In this document: positions 1 through 9,212 of the stretch, piece by piece
Numbering within the stretch: the stretch's first letter is position 1
Layout: each line of letters opens with the position of its first letter
Source of the DNA: Planctomycetota bacterium
GTDB lineage: Bacteria; Planctomycetota; UBA1135; UBA2386
Assembly (NCBI GenBank): GCA_947444055.1
Contig: CANEYR010000003.1
Location: 57,380-121,379, forward strand
Reading direction: 5' to 3'
DNA: 64,000 nt
Program-made: the position numbers and the translations under genes
Notes under the pieces: model-generated
What the model saw: only the letters and a program-made list of their open reading frames with translations
Database searches by the model: none
What the model was told of the DNA's origin: nothing

Positions 1-92
1 CGCTTCTTCTGCACGCGGCGACCATACGGCCAGCGGGGGTTTGCACCAGACAGCTTGCCCCCGGTCGCACACTTGGTTGTTGGAGAACCCTC

Positions 93-644
93 ATGTCCAT
101 TCATCCCCAACATCCGGCGGAACCGCCCCTGGCCATTGACGAGATTGCGGCGTGTATTCGCGTGGTGCGTGGCCAGCGCATCCTGCTCGATCAGGACCTG
201 GCACGGCTCTACGGCGTGCCTACGAAAGCAGTCAACCAAGCGGTGGTTCGAAACCCCGATCGGTTTCCGGACGACTTTGCATTTGTTCTTGTCCCGGAAG
301 AAGTTGCGTACTTGAGGTCACAAACTGTGACCTCAAGTTGGGGCGGTCGTCGTTACCTGCCAATGGCCTTCACGGAGCAGGGCATCGCCATGATGTCGAG
401 CGTCTTGCGGTCGCCAAAGGCGGCGAGGGTCAACGTCGCCATCATGCGGGCCTTCGTGCATCTGCGGCAGCTGCTGGTCGATCACCAGGAGATCGCGGAT
501 CGCGTCGCCGAGCTGGAACAGAAGTACGTCGACCACGATGAGCGCATCGCTGCAGTGTTCGAGGCCATTCGGCAATTGCTGCTGCCGACGCCGACCGGGG
601 AAAAGCAGCGCATCGGGTTCGGCCCGCCGGCGAGCGAGGGCTAG
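93..644 (+). CDS. ORF6N domain protein
   Basis: A 183-residue protein. Residues about 10-95 match the ORF6N domain: an N-terminal IRVVRGQRILLDQDLARLYG block, then the conserved region ending in LPMAFTEQGIAMMSSVL. This domain is known from phage and KilA-N-type DNA-binding proteins and is common as single chromosomal genes. The C-terminal part (about 125-165) is helical and probably a coiled coil. The start is supported by GGAGAA placed 8 nt before the ATG, one of the few good ribosome sites in the window. No phage genes flank it; the next gene, ridA, follows after about 30 nt on the same strand. Its role is unknown; DNA binding is inferred from the domain. Confidence 0.85.
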   Translation: MSIHPQHPAEPPLAIDEIAACIRVVRGQRILLDQDLARLYGVPTKAVNQAVVRNPDRFPDDFAFVLVPEEVAYLRSQTVTSSWGGRRYLPMAFTEQGIAMMSSVLRSPKAARVNVAIMRAFVHLRQLLVDHQEIADRVAELEQKYVDHDERIAAVFEAIRQLLLPTPTGEKQRIGFGPPASEG

Positions 645-675
645 GCTGCGAGTTCGACTGCAACCGTCACTCACC

Positions 676-1077
676 ATGCCAAGTCACGCTCCACAGTTCT
701 TTCAAGCCAATGCCGCTGGCGTCATGCCGGGTGGCCACTACTCGCATGCGGTGGCGGCGGGTGGGTTCGTGTTCGTTTCCGGCCAGTTGCCGATCCCACC
801 GAGTGGCGTCAAGGACGCGACGCTGTCGGTGCGCGAACAAACGCGGTTGACGTTGGCGAACGTGCAGCTCGCGCTGGCTGCCGCCGGTGCGAAGTTGACC
901 GATGTGGTCAAGGTCACGGCCTACCTGACGACCGAGGACCACTGGGCGGACTTCAATGCGGTCTATGCCGAGTTCTTCGGCGCGCATCGCCCGGCGCGCG
1001 CGGTGGTGCCGGTGCGGCCGTTGCACTACGGGTTCTTGGTCGAGATCGAGGCGATCGCGTTCGTGCGCGGCGGGTGA
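676..1077 (+). CDS. RidA family enamine/imine deaminase
   Basis: A 133-residue protein of the YjgF/YER057c/UK114 (RidA) family, a small trimeric cytosolic enzyme that hydrolyses reactive 2-aminoacrylate-type imines released by PLP enzymes. The family pattern is visible: GGFVFVSGQLPIP near the N-terminus, the central VKVTAYLTTEDHWADFNAVYAEFF block, and the C-terminal RPARAVVPVRPLHYGFLVEIE region with the expected Arg before the final strand. Family length is usually about 125-135, which fits the start at 676; the longer open frame upstream overlaps the ORF6N gene and has no family similarity. Exact substrate range cannot be told from sequence. Confidence 0.9.
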   Translation: MPSHAPQFFQANAAGVMPGGHYSHAVAAGGFVFVSGQLPIPPSGVKDATLSVREQTRLTLANVQLALAAAGAKLTDVVKVTAYLTTEDHWADFNAVYAEFFGAHRPARAVVPVRPLHYGFLVEIEAIAFVRGG

Positions 1078-1107
1078 CGTCGACATCGACGCTGACACCG
1101 ACGCCGG

Positions 1108-2181
1108 CTACGGCCTGCACGCTGCGAGCCAACCGGTGCCGAAGCGAAGGTCTGGTTCGAGGTAGTGACCTTCGCTCCATTCGTTGAGCGAAGCGATCAA
1201 CACCAGCGGGTCGACGCTGTGAATCGGTGAACGGAACGCGCGCGCGCGGCGCAGGGCGGCAGCGAAGTGATCGGGGTGCTCGCCCACGATCACCGGCCAC
1301 CACGGGTACTTGTCGGGGCGCGCGTCGCCGAAGTCCGCGCTGCGCGCACTCGCATCCCAGCCGGGTGCGACCGCTGGCATGTAGGGCAGTCCCGAGGCGT
1401 CGCTGAAGTGCTGCCACTGGCGCGCGCGCAGTTCGGCGTACTCGCGGTAGTCCTGCTGAAACGGTCCCTTCCAATCTGGCAGCAACACGTAGTGCGTGAC
1501 ACTGTCGAACCCGATGGCGCGGACCAGCGGCAGCACGTCGGCGTTGGGTTCAATCGCGGCGAGGTGCAGGTCGCGATGGCCGTTCGCGCGCAGCCAGGTG
1601 CGGGCTTTGGTGATGGCCGTCCGCGCGCCGTCGATGCCGAGTTCCTTGATGAAGAACGTGGAGTCGAAGATCGACAGGTAGCTGCCGCCGGCGACGGTGA
1701 CGTAGTTGGGGCGCGCAAAGTAGTGGGTCGCCAGCATCGTGATGAAGCGCACGAAGTCGTCGACGTCGCTGCCGACGAACCGGGCCGGATCGAGCACCGG
1801 CAGATCGGCGCGCGCTACCGGCAGCACGCGGCGCGGCAAACGATTGGCCCACATGCACGCAAACGGCAAGGTTGCGCCGAGTGGCGAGGCGAGCAAGCCG
1901 CGGTCGAGGCCGTTCTCGAAGACCCGCTTGCCGCGGCACCAGAACACGCCGAACACGAAGGCGTCGATGCCGTGCGCGTGGGCGAGTTGCAGGCGGGGGC
2001 CGAGGGCCTGTGGATCGCTGTCGTCGTACTCACCGAGCAGGGGCACCTTGGGTTGGGCGTGGCCAGGAAAGCGCGGGCGGCAGGCGCGCACGAGCTCCCA
2101 TTCGGTGAAGCCCGGATGGAACGCGGCGTCGCGCTCGGCGATCGCATGCCAACCGGTGTAGACGTAGGCAGCGGTGCGCAT
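1108..2181 (-). CDS. WbsX-like / GH99-like glycan-processing protein
   Basis: A 357-residue protein resembling the glycosyltransferase WbsX family (PF14307), which is structurally related to glycoside hydrolase family 99. Features seen: the N-terminal AYVYTGWHAI opening, a PLLGEYDDSDP segment, a GIDAFVFGVFWCRGKRV segment (a typical TIM-barrel strand and helix), and a near C-terminal LIASLNEWSEGHYLEPD motif with the acidic residues conserved in this family. It has no signal peptide, so it is probably cytoplasmic. Such proteins occur in polysaccharide biosynthesis loci; whether this one transfers or hydrolyses sugar is unknown. The ATG at 2181 is preferred because the longer frame would run into the divergent sigma-factor gene. 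Confidence 0.8.
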   Translation of the reverse strand: MRTAAYVYTGWHAIAERDAAFHPGFTEWELVRACRPRFPGHAQPKVPLLGEYDDSDPQALGPRLQLAHAHGIDAFVFGVFWCRGKRVFENGLDRGLLASPLGATLPFACMWANRLPRRVLPVARADLPVLDPARFVGSDVDDFVRFITMLATHYFARPNYVTVAGGSYLSIFDSTFFIKELGIDGARTAITKARTWLRANGHRDLHLAAIEPNADVLPLVRAIGFDSVTHYVLLPDWKGPFQQDYREYAELRARQWQHFSDASGLPYMPAVAPGWDASARSADFGDARPDKYPWWPVIVGEHPDHFAAALRRARAFRSPIHSVDPLVLIASLNEWSEGHYLEPDLRFGTGWLAACRP

Positions 2182-2291
2182 GGCGGGGGCGCATGATGAT
2201 GGGCTGCTTGGCACCGGCCAATGGCATGGGTGCGACAAAAGTCGGCGAGCGCGCTGTCCCGTGGTGGCTTCGGCGCGACAATCCCCGCCCT

Positions 2292-2825
2292 GTGGAGCCC
2301 CGCGACCTGTTCGAGATCCTGACCCGCGAGCACATCGACTCGGTGCGCGCGTTCTTGCTCTCTACGTTGCGCGACAACGTCGCCGCGGAAGACGTGCTGC
2401 AAGAGACCTTCCTGGTCGCTTGGCGCATCCTCGAGCGCTACGACCGCAAGCTCCCGTTCGGCCCCTGGGTGCGCGGCATCGCCGCCAAATTGGTGCTCAA
2501 TTACCGGCGCAAACTGGGCCGCAGCCGAGTGCACTTCTGCGATGACGAAGTGCTGAGCCGCATGGATAGTGGGTTCCGCGAGTTCGCCACTCTGAAGGGC
2601 GACACCTTCGACGAAAAGCTCGACGCCTTGCGCGAGTGCTTGACCCATCTGACTGGGCCGCAGCTCGACTCCATTCGCTTGCACTACGAACACGGCATGC
2701 ACTGCAAGCAGATCGCCGAACGGCTCGGCATCGGCTTTGAGGCCGTCAAGAAACACCTGCAGCGGGGGCGTTCGATGCTGCATCGCTGCTTGCGCAGCAA
2801 GTTGCCGCAGGGAGACGTCGCATGA
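2292..2825 (+). CDS. ECF RNA polymerase sigma factor
   Basis: About 177 residues with sigma-70 region 2 (LFEILTREHIDSVRAFLLST, then AAEDVLQETFLVAWRIL, the -10 recognition helix region, and PFGPWVRGIAAKLVLNYRRK) and region 4 (LTGPQLDSIRLHYEHG, then KQIAERLGIGFEAVKKHLQRGRSML, the -35 helix-turn-helix). The GTG at 2292 gives the compact N-terminus usual for the group; in-frame ATGs at 2193 and 2223 would add a low-complexity leader. Its stop overlaps the ATG of the next gene (ATGA at 2822), so the two are translationally coupled. That partner has one membrane segment and is the probable regulator of this sigma factor. Confidence 0.88.
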   Translation: MEPRDLFEILTREHIDSVRAFLLSTLRDNVAAEDVLQETFLVAWRILERYDRKLPFGPWVRGIAAKLVLNYRRKLGRSRVHFCDDEVLSRMDSGFREFATLKGDTFDEKLDALRECLTHLTGPQLDSIRLHYEHGMHCKQIAERLGIGFEAVKKHLQRGRSMLHRCLRSKLPQGDVA

Positions 2826-3763
2826 ACGAGAACGACGAAACGCAGGGCCGCGAGCTGGTGCCGGAGCCCTGGCGCGAACTCGACGACACCTTGGCGGATG
2901 GTCCTTCGCCGACCGCGGTGCCGCCCGAAGCGAAGGCCTGGCTTGCTGACCAGCGGTTCTTGCATGGTCTGTTGCGTGCCATGCACACTCAGGACGCAGC
3001 GGCGCGCGAAGGGCGCATCGCGGCGATGCTCGCCCGCATTGCTGGCGACGGCGCGGTCGAGCCGCGGCGCCATTGGGTGACGGTGGCGGTGGCCGCGTTG
3101 CTGATGGCGAGCTTCGCCTTTTGGTTGTGGCTGCCAGCAGCGCTGCCGACCGCGTCGGCGGCGGTCGAGCGCGCCGTGACCGAGTTGGCGCGCGATGTAG
3201 CGCGGCGCTTTCGCGTAGTCGGGGTTGGCGTCGATGGCAAGGGGAACGAGATGGTGCGCCACGAGTTCGCGTTGGTGACACGTCCTGGTGGCTTCTTCCG
3301 AGTCACCGGGCGCCTTGGCTTTGGTCCCTTCCAGACCTCGGCGTTGACGATCGGCAGCGACGGCCAAGAGTTGTGGGCGACCTCGGCCAACGGCGCGTTC
3401 CAACGGGCCGCCCCTTTGGCCGAGAGTGAGCGCCTGCTGCAGGGGCTCGGTGACATGCTCGACCTTGGCTACCTCGACGTGCACGCCTTGGTGAAGAAGT
3501 TGCCGACCGACTTTGAGTTGGCGGTCGTCGGCCGCGAGCGGGATGCCACCGGTCGCGAGTTGTTGCGCATCGCGGCGACGCGCAAGCGGGTCGATGCGCC
3601 CATTCGGCTGCGGTCGGCGTGGCTGTTGTGCGATGAAAAGACCGGCATGGTGACGAAGCTTGCGGCGGACCTGGAGTTTTCGCGCGGCGCTTCGCGACAA
3701 CTGTCGATCGAGTATCTCGGCGACGAACCGCCTGGCCTCGTCGAGTTTCACCGACCCTGGTGA
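2822..3763 (+). CDS. Putative membrane anti-sigma factor with LolA/RseB-like outer domain
   Basis: A 313-residue protein coupled by ATGA to the ECF sigma gene. Residues 1-83 are a charged cytoplasmic part without the HxxxCxxC zinc motif of ZAS-type anti-sigma factors. Residues about 84-107 form one transmembrane helix rich in Ala, Leu and Trp. Residues about 115-313 form an exported domain with alternating strands (MVRHEFALVTRPGGFFRVTG, ELLRIAATRK, GMVTKLAADLEFS) resembling the lipoprotein-sorting LolA/RseB-type fold that many planctomycete anti-sigma partners carry. The anti-sigma role is inferred from position and topology only. Confidence 0.6.
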   Translation: MNENDETQGRELVPEPWRELDDTLADGPSPTAVPPEAKAWLADQRFLHGLLRAMHTQDAAAREGRIAAMLARIAGDGAVEPRRHWVTVAVAALLMASFAFWLWLPAALPTASAAVERAVTELARDVARRFRVVGVGVDGKGNEMVRHEFALVTRPGGFFRVTGRLGFGPFQTSALTIGSDGQELWATSANGAFQRAAPLAESERLLQGLGDMLDLGYLDVHALVKKLPTDFELAVVGRERDATGRELLRIAATRKRVDAPIRLRSAWLLCDEKTGMVTKLAADLEFSRGASRQLSIEYLGDEPPGLVEFHRPW

Positions 3764-3849
3764 CCGACCTGGTGAACGGCGCCGCAGCAGTTCGTCCGTG
3801 AACGGCATCTGCTCGTTCCTATGATCGCGGCCCGTTCGTCAGCGGGCCC

Positions 3850-6800
3850 ATGAAGTCGATCGAAACGCCGTCCTTGGCGCCGTTGCGCGCGCTGCTGCAC
3901 GATGCCGCGACCTCTCCCGCGGCCGCGGCTGAGGCCTTGGCGAACGAACGCATGCGCCTAGTTGGTAGTGGGGCCTTGGCGCAGGAACTGCTGGCGGTGG
4001 AACTGCGCTGGCTGGCGACGCAGCGCTCCGCCTTTGGCAGTGAGCTCGATGACGAGTTCGCGACCGCGCGCCGCGATTGGCTGCAGGCGCGCGTGCGACT
4101 GCTGGCCATGAGCAAAGCCGATGCAGCCGTGCTGTGCGAGCTGGCGGAAGTGCAGGCGTCGGCGGCGATCGCGGGCGAACCCGAGCTCGGGCGACAGTGC
4201 GCTGAAGCAATTGCGGCGGGTGTCGCGCGCGTCGTGCCGGGGCCGGTCGTGGACCAGGAGGTGGCAGAACGTTTTGCCCTGTTGTCGACGGCGATCGATG
4301 ACTTGCCGATCGATCATCAGGTGCAACTGCTCGGCTGCACGGGCCGGGTCGTGCGTTCGCTCGCTGCCAGCACCGCGTCGTCGACGTGCCGCCGCCTCGG
4401 GCGGCGGCTGCTGCGCGCGTCGGACGATCGCGAACTGGCGCGCCGATTGGAAGCCCGCATCGGCGCGCGCGGCGTCGCGTTCATCGAGACCACTAACTTC
4501 GTGCTGCTGCTCGTCGTGCTCACCACCTTGGTGATCGAGTCGACGGCAACGGTGTCCGACAGCACGCTGCACGTGCTGCACTGGATCGACGCGCTGGCGT
4601 GCGTGTTCTTTGTCGCCGACTTCGCCTTCGAACTGGCCCTGCATCCCTCGCGGTGGTCGTGGTTCTTGCGCAACGCGGTGACCGATCTGCTGCCGTCGGT
4701 GCTGTTCTTGTTGCCTGGCGTCGATGTGCTTGGCATCGCCGACAGTGCGTTGGCGTTGCGGGTGCTGCGACTGATGCGGGTGACGTGGGCCGCTCGCTAC
4801 GTGCAGGCGCTGCGGCCGCTGCTGCGATCGGCGCGGCTGCTGTTGTTCTTGGTGCGCGGACTCGATGGCTTGGCGGCGCGCTTCCAGCAGATTCTCAACC
4901 GTGAATTCGTGTTTGTGCCAGGCTCGGCCGACGTGCGGCGCACGGTGATCGACGAGGACTTGCGCGATCTGCTGTTCGCGGCGTTGCGACGCGAACACGA
5001 GTTGGTGGGGTTGTTGCCGAACAGTGAACGGCTACTCGTGCTGCAGACGCGGGCTGTGCGCGTGCGGACGATGGCGCAAGCGATGCTCGCTGATGGCGCG
5101 GTGCGACGAGTGGCGACGGTGCAAGCGCGCGACATTCCGATCGGCGAGGCCATCGAGTTCTTGTGGGCGCTGCGTCCGCAGGACATCGGGCGTTGGCTGC
5201 GGCCCGCCGACCTGCAGTCGCTCGATCGGGTCGTGCGCGTGCTGTCGGCGCCGCCGGTGCGTTGGCTGCCGATCATCCGCCGCGTCGCCGTGCACCCGCT
5301 GCCGGCGTCGCCAGAAGAGCGCATTGTCGAGCTCGGTCGCCGCATCGCCGAGTGGTGCGAGTCGTGGCATGGACGCATGCTGTTCTTCGCGGATCTGCAC
5401 GGCATCGTCACCGGGCCGCAGATTCTCGATCGCGTCGCCACGGCGATGGTCAAGGCGACGCAACGGCCCGCCGTGCGGCTGATCCTCTTCGGCGGCGTCT
5501 TCTCGCTGTTCGGCGGCAGCACGTTCAGCAAGCCGCTCTACATCCTCGGTGGCGTTTGCTTGCTGTTGCTGCTACTCGGCCACTGGCTCAAGCGCTTGGC
5601 GGGCGAAGCCTCGGAGGCCTACCGCCTCACCAGTGAAGCGCACTTCCTCTCGCAGCTCGAACGCATCAAGTCGCGGTACGAACGCGAAGACCTCGCCTTC
5701 TTGACCAAGCGGATCTTTGGCGATGGTGTGCACGCGGTGCAGGCGCAACAGATGCTGCGACTGCAGGTGGCGAGCGCCCGCACTGGCGTGCCGATCGCCG
5801 ACAAGGACGTGCCTGAGTGGGTTCGCCTCGAAGCCAATCGCACGGCCTTGCTCTACCTGCACTTCCTCGATGGCGCGCCGCTGCACCTCGGTGACGTGAA
5901 GACGACCGAGCAGCTGCTCGCCAACCAGTCACTCGAAAATCTGCGGCAGCAGTTTCTCGGCAGTGACAAGAAAGATCGCAAGCGGCTGCGCAAGTTGAAG
6001 CTCGACGAAGGCTCGATCCTCGGCGGGCCTTACCTGTGGTTCCGCTTCATCACCGAGAGCATCGCGGTCGAGTCCGCCAAACGAATCGGCGGCTACAACC
6101 GCTACTGCATTCCGCTGGCAGAACGAGCGGTGGCTACGCCGGCAGCGCTGGCGGCGATGCAGGATTGGTTGCAGCGACGGCGCGATCCGCGCGGCGGACG
6201 CACGTTGAGGGAAACACCGCACGGGGCGGCTCCGACCTATCCGGCGGCTGAGTTCACAGCCCTCGACTTTGTCGGCGGCGACAGCGAGCGCGATCACCAC
6301 ATTGCGACGTTGTTCGGCGCCGAAGTGCTCGCCGTCGTGCGCGCCGACCGCCGCACGATGGTGCGTGAGATCTTCGGCACCCGTCCTGTGCACAACCTGC
6401 CCAAGCACGAACGCAGCTTCAATCCGATGCGGTTCTATCGCCGTCGGCTGTCGCATGGCCGCGTGCTGCTGGCGCCGCTGTTGTTGCTGTGGCGCTTCCT
6501 GCGCTCGGTCGGTTGGTTGGTGGGTCGGGTGCGCCAGATCGTGCGCGAGGTGTTCGATCCCGAGTTGGCGATGCAGCGGCGCGAGATCGGCGAGGCGCCG
6601 TTCGCGGTGGCGCTGCGCAAGATCCACCGCATGAAGGCGCCCGGGTTGCTCGAAGCGATCCGCATGCGCTTGGCGGTCGACCCGGTCTACGCCGGCGCCC
6701 CGGTCGGTTGGTCGCAAGGTGAGCCGTTTGCCGATGAGTCGCCGGTCGAACGCGACTTGCTGTTCTTGCACTTGCGCGAGCGCGAAGCGGTGCGCTTGCG

Positions 6801-7410
6801 GGATGCGGCGGTGGCCGTCCGGGCGCAGATCGCAGGCCTGCACGCTGCCTTGGCTTGGCTGCCCTCGCTGGGCGAAGGTGCGGACGCCGACGCGTGCGCG
6901 GCCGGCGAATTCGCCGTCAGCTGTGCGTGGGTCGCTGATCAGCACGACGCGCGCACGTTGCTGTTCGCGGAGCGTTGGCGAACGGACGTGCTGCCGCGAC
7001 TGCAACGCGAAGGCGAACGACCGTCATGGGCGAGCCGGGCATGGCGCATCGTGCGTTCGGCGTTCACCGTGCACCCGGTCGATCGTTGGCTAGAACGTCA
7101 TGGCCAAGGGCTCACCGGCGACGCGATCGCGGCGGTGCACAGCGCGTATGCACAGGATCTGCACGGCACGCGCAGTCTGCTCGATGCCTGGCGGCGGTTG
7201 CCAGCCGGTGCCTCGCCAGCCGAGCACGCCATTGCGACCTTGCGCGCGGCCTATCGGCAGGGTGGTGCGGTGCGGCGCGACGTGATGGCTCTGCGCGCCG
7301 TGCAATCGCTCGCGGTGCTCGACATCCGCAACTACCGGGATCTCGTCTTTGCTCTCGGTGACTACGGCTCCGATGGCGAAGACGCCGCTCTCGGTGGGGC
7401 CCTGCCATGA
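3850..7410 (+). CDS. Large membrane protein with voltage-sensor-like domain
   Basis: A 1186-residue protein I cannot assign to a named family. Residues 1-210 are helical and soluble. Residues about 215-330 look like the S1-S4 part of an ion transporter: hydrophobic segments near 215-235, 243-265 and 274-296, then an S4-like helix with Arg spaced by about three (ALRVLRLMRV followed by RYVQALRPLLRSARLL). No S5-pore-S6 with a selectivity filter follows. Further hydrophobic stretches lie at about 539-580 and 871-895. The rest is long, soluble, Arg-rich and mostly helical. The final ATGA couples it to a multi-pass membrane protein. A voltage- or membrane-sensing role is inference. Confidence 0.65.
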   Translation: MKSIETPSLAPLRALLHDAATSPAAAAEALANERMRLVGSGALAQELLAVELRWLATQRSAFGSELDDEFATARRDWLQARVRLLAMSKADAAVLCELAEVQASAAIAGEPELGRQCAEAIAAGVARVVPGPVVDQEVAERFALLSTAIDDLPIDHQVQLLGCTGRVVRSLAASTASSTCRRLGRRLLRASDDRELARRLEARIGARGVAFIETTNFVLLLVVLTTLVIESTATVSDSTLHVLHWIDALACVFFVADFAFELALHPSRWSWFLRNAVTDLLPSVLFLLPGVDVLGIADSALALRVLRLMRVTWAARYVQALRPLLRSARLLLFLVRGLDGLAARFQQILNREFVFVPGSADVRRTVIDEDLRDLLFAALRREHELVGLLPNSERLLVLQTRAVRVRTMAQAMLADGAVRRVATVQARDIPIGEAIEFLWALRPQDIGRWLRPADLQSLDRVVRVLSAPPVRWLPIIRRVAVHPLPASPEERIVELGRRIAEWCESWHGRMLFFADLHGIVTGPQILDRVATAMVKATQRPAVRLILFGGVFSLFGGSTFSKPLYILGGVCLLLLLLGHWLKRLAGEASEAYRLTSEAHFLSQLERIKSRYEREDLAFLTKRIFGDGVHAVQAQQMLRLQVASARTGVPIADKDVPEWVRLEANRTALLYLHFLDGAPLHLGDVKTTEQLLANQSLENLRQQFLGSDKKDRKRLRKLKLDEGSILGGPYLWFRFITESIAVESAKRIGGYNRYCIPLAERAVATPAALAAMQDWLQRRRDPRGGRTLRETPHGAAPTYPAAEFTALDFVGGDSERDHHIATLFGAEVLAVVRADRRTMVREIFGTRPVHNLPKHERSFNPMRFYRRRLSHGRVLLAPLLLLWRFLRSVGWLVGRVRQIVREVFDPELAMQRREIGEAPFAVALRKIHRMKAPGLLEAIRMRLAVDPVYAGAPVGWSQGEPFADESPVERDLLFLHLREREAVRLRDAAVAVRAQIAGLHAALAWLPSLGEGADADACAAGEFAVSCAWVADQHDARTLLFAERWRTDVLPRLQREGERPSWASRAWRIVRSAFTVHPVDRWLERHGQGLTGDAIAAVHSAYAQDLHGTRSLLDAWRRLPAGASPAEHAIATLRAAYRQGGAVRRDVMALRAVQSLAVLDIRNYRDLVFALGDYGSDGEDAALGGALP

Positions 7411-8528
7411 ACGGCACGATGCCGGCGCGCGACCAGCGCATTGTGCTGTGGCTGGTCTGTGCGGGTGCGGTGTGGCGATGGCTCGTGGCGATGCGCACGC
7501 CGTTGCCAGGCATCGATGCGAGCACGGACTTGTGGTTGGCGGCCCAGTTGGCAGCCGGTTCGTGGGGAGAGCTCGCGGCGCGCTGGACGGAGCCGGGCTG
7601 GAGCTTGCTGTTGGCACCGGCGATCGCGGCCGGCGCCCCACCGTTCGTGGCGGCGCAAGTGGGCGCGTGCTTGCTGGGGGCGCTGACCGCGTGGCCGGTG
7701 GCGTGCGCCGCCGAACGGTTGCGTGAAGGAGCGGGCGTGTCGGCAGCCGTGCTGGCGATGGTCGCGGCCGGTCCGTCGGTGGCCGCGGGAACGGGTAGCG
7801 CCGTGGGGTGCTTGGCGTTGGTCGTGGCGTTCGCGGTGTGGGCGGCGAGCTGTGCACGCTGGCGCGCAGCACTCGCATTGGCGGCCATCGTCGCGATCGC
7901 AGGCGGTGACGTGCTGACGCCAAGTGCGGGCAGCCTGCGCACACTGCGGTTGGCGATCGGTGCCGCGTTCGTGCTGTCACCCTTGGCGTGGCTGGCACCG
8001 CGGCCGCCGCACTTGCGTGGGCTGGCCGTGGTGTTGGCGCTCGTGGTTGGTGGTGCCTGCGTGGGCGCCGAGCCGTTGGCGTGGTGGCCTGTGTGGTCGC
8101 CGATCGCGGCGGTGCTCGCCGGCGTCGGACTCGTTCGTTTGTCGTCGCGCTGGCGCGAACTGCTGTTGTGTGTTGCCGTCGCGGCCGAGTGCTATGGCGC
8201 GTGGCAGGAGATCGAACCGCGGCCCGCCGTGGCGGAACGTGCGATCGGTCGCTTCCTGGCCCGTCGCCTCGCGCCCGAGCAAGAGATCGTCTCGGACTTG
8301 CCGCGCGTGCTGTGGGCCGCCGGTCAGCGTCCGATCGTGACGCCGACGTCGCAACTGCCAAAAGCAGCGCAGGCCACGCGGGTTGGCGCCCTGGTGCTAG
8401 GACCAGCGGTCGCCGAATCGGCGACGACGACCGCCAGCCTCGCCGGCACGTTCGCCCGCTGCGACTTGCCACCAGATCTAACGGACTTGGTGGCGGCGCG
8501 CGGACTGCGCGTGCTGATTCGTCGTTGA
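7407..8528 (+). CDS. Multi-pass membrane protein, possible GT-C-type glycosyltransferase
   Basis: A 373-residue, very hydrophobic protein with about eight to nine predicted membrane segments between residues 8 and 255 and a soluble C-terminal domain of about 110 residues. The first exposed loop carries an acidic motif (PGIDASTDLW), and the C-terminal part includes APEQEIVSDLPRVLWAAGQR. This layout resembles GT-C-fold transferases, with an early acidic loop, membrane bundle and extracytoplasmic tail, but sequence support is weak and the tail is short. It overlaps the preceding gene by ATGA, so both products are probably made together. A transporter-like or scaffold protein is equally possible. 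Confidence 0.55.
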   Translation: MNGTMPARDQRIVLWLVCAGAVWRWLVAMRTPLPGIDASTDLWLAAQLAAGSWGELAARWTEPGWSLLLAPAIAAGAPPFVAAQVGACLLGALTAWPVACAAERLREGAGVSAAVLAMVAAGPSVAAGTGSAVGCLALVVAFAVWAASCARWRAALALAAIVAIAGGDVLTPSAGSLRTLRLAIGAAFVLSPLAWLAPRPPHLRGLAVVLALVVGGACVGAEPLAWWPVWSPIAAVLAGVGLVRLSSRWRELLLCVAVAAECYGAWQEIEPRPAVAERAIGRFLARRLAPEQEIVSDLPRVLWAAGQRPIVTPTSQLPKAAQATRVGALVLGPAVAESATTTASLAGTFARCDLPPDLTDLVAARGLRVLIRR

Positions 8529-8590
8529 CGTGTTGAGTCTTGGCCGCGGCCGTGCCATATCCGGCGCCCTCTTTTCTACGCAGGTTCCCA

Positions 8591-9187
8591 ATGAAGTCCC
8601 TTCTGCTGCTGCCCTGTGCGCTCGCGCTTCTTTCGTTCTCGACACCTTCTGTTGGCGAATCGAGCCGTCCGCTCGCTGAGCACGATTGGATCGTCGACAC
8701 CGTTCACAGCAGCGTGGCGTTCCGCGTCAAGCACGCGGGTGCGTCGTGGTTCAAGGGCACGTTCGACGTCATCACCGGCAGCATCACGCTCGACCCGAGC
8801 AAGCCCGAAGCTGGCAGCGTGCAGCTGACGATCCCAGTCGCCAGCGTCGACACCAACGACAAGGCCCGCGACGACCATCTGAAGGGCCCCGACTTCTTCA
8901 ACAGCAAGGAGAACCCCGACATCACCTTCAAGAGCACGAAGGTCGCGAAGAAGGGGGACATGCTCGAAGTGGCTGGCGACCTGTCCCTCAATGGCAAGAC
9001 CAAGTCGACGGTGCTCGAGGTCGAGTACATCGGGGCCGGTGAGATGCGCGGCAAGCGCGTCGGTTATTCGACCAAGTTCACGATCAAGCGCTCGGACTTC
9101 GGCATGACCTACGGTGTCAAGGACGGCGGTGTCGGCGACGAGGTGACGCTGATGATCGACCTTGAGTTGATCCAGCCGAAGAAGTGA
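8591..9187 (+). CDS. YceI family secreted protein
   Basis: A 198-residue precursor. Residues 1-22 are a signal peptide (MKSLLLLPCALALLSFS), so the mature protein is periplasmic or exported. The rest is a full YceI lipocalin-like beta barrel: WIVDTVHSSVAFRVKHAG, GTFDVITGSITLDP, then the conserved DDHLKGPDFFNSKENPDITF block and FTIKRSDFGMTYG near the end. YceI proteins bind polyisoprenoid or amide lipids in a hydrophobic pocket. The ATG at 8591 follows a 60-nt gap and leaves an intact signal peptide; upstream extension has no signal sequence. Confidence 0.92.
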   Translation: MKSLLLLPCALALLSFSTPSVGESSRPLAEHDWIVDTVHSSVAFRVKHAGASWFKGTFDVITGSITLDPSKPEAGSVQLTIPVASVDTNDKARDDHLKGPDFFNSKENPDITFKSTKVAKKGDMLEVAGDLSLNGKTKSTVLEVEYIGAGEMRGKRVGYSTKFTIKRSDFGMTYGVKDGGVGDEVTLMIDLELIQPKK

Positions 9188-9212
9188 GGCGATCCTGGAC
9201 CCAGTCACCATT

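Noticed and set aside
93..644. Prophage region suggested by the ORF6N protein
   Set aside because: No integrase, capsid or lysis genes in the flanking sequence.
1267..2196. Long + strand frame opposite the WbsX-like gene
   Set aside because: Antisense shadow; composition is Arg/Ala/Val-biased and lacks any family match.
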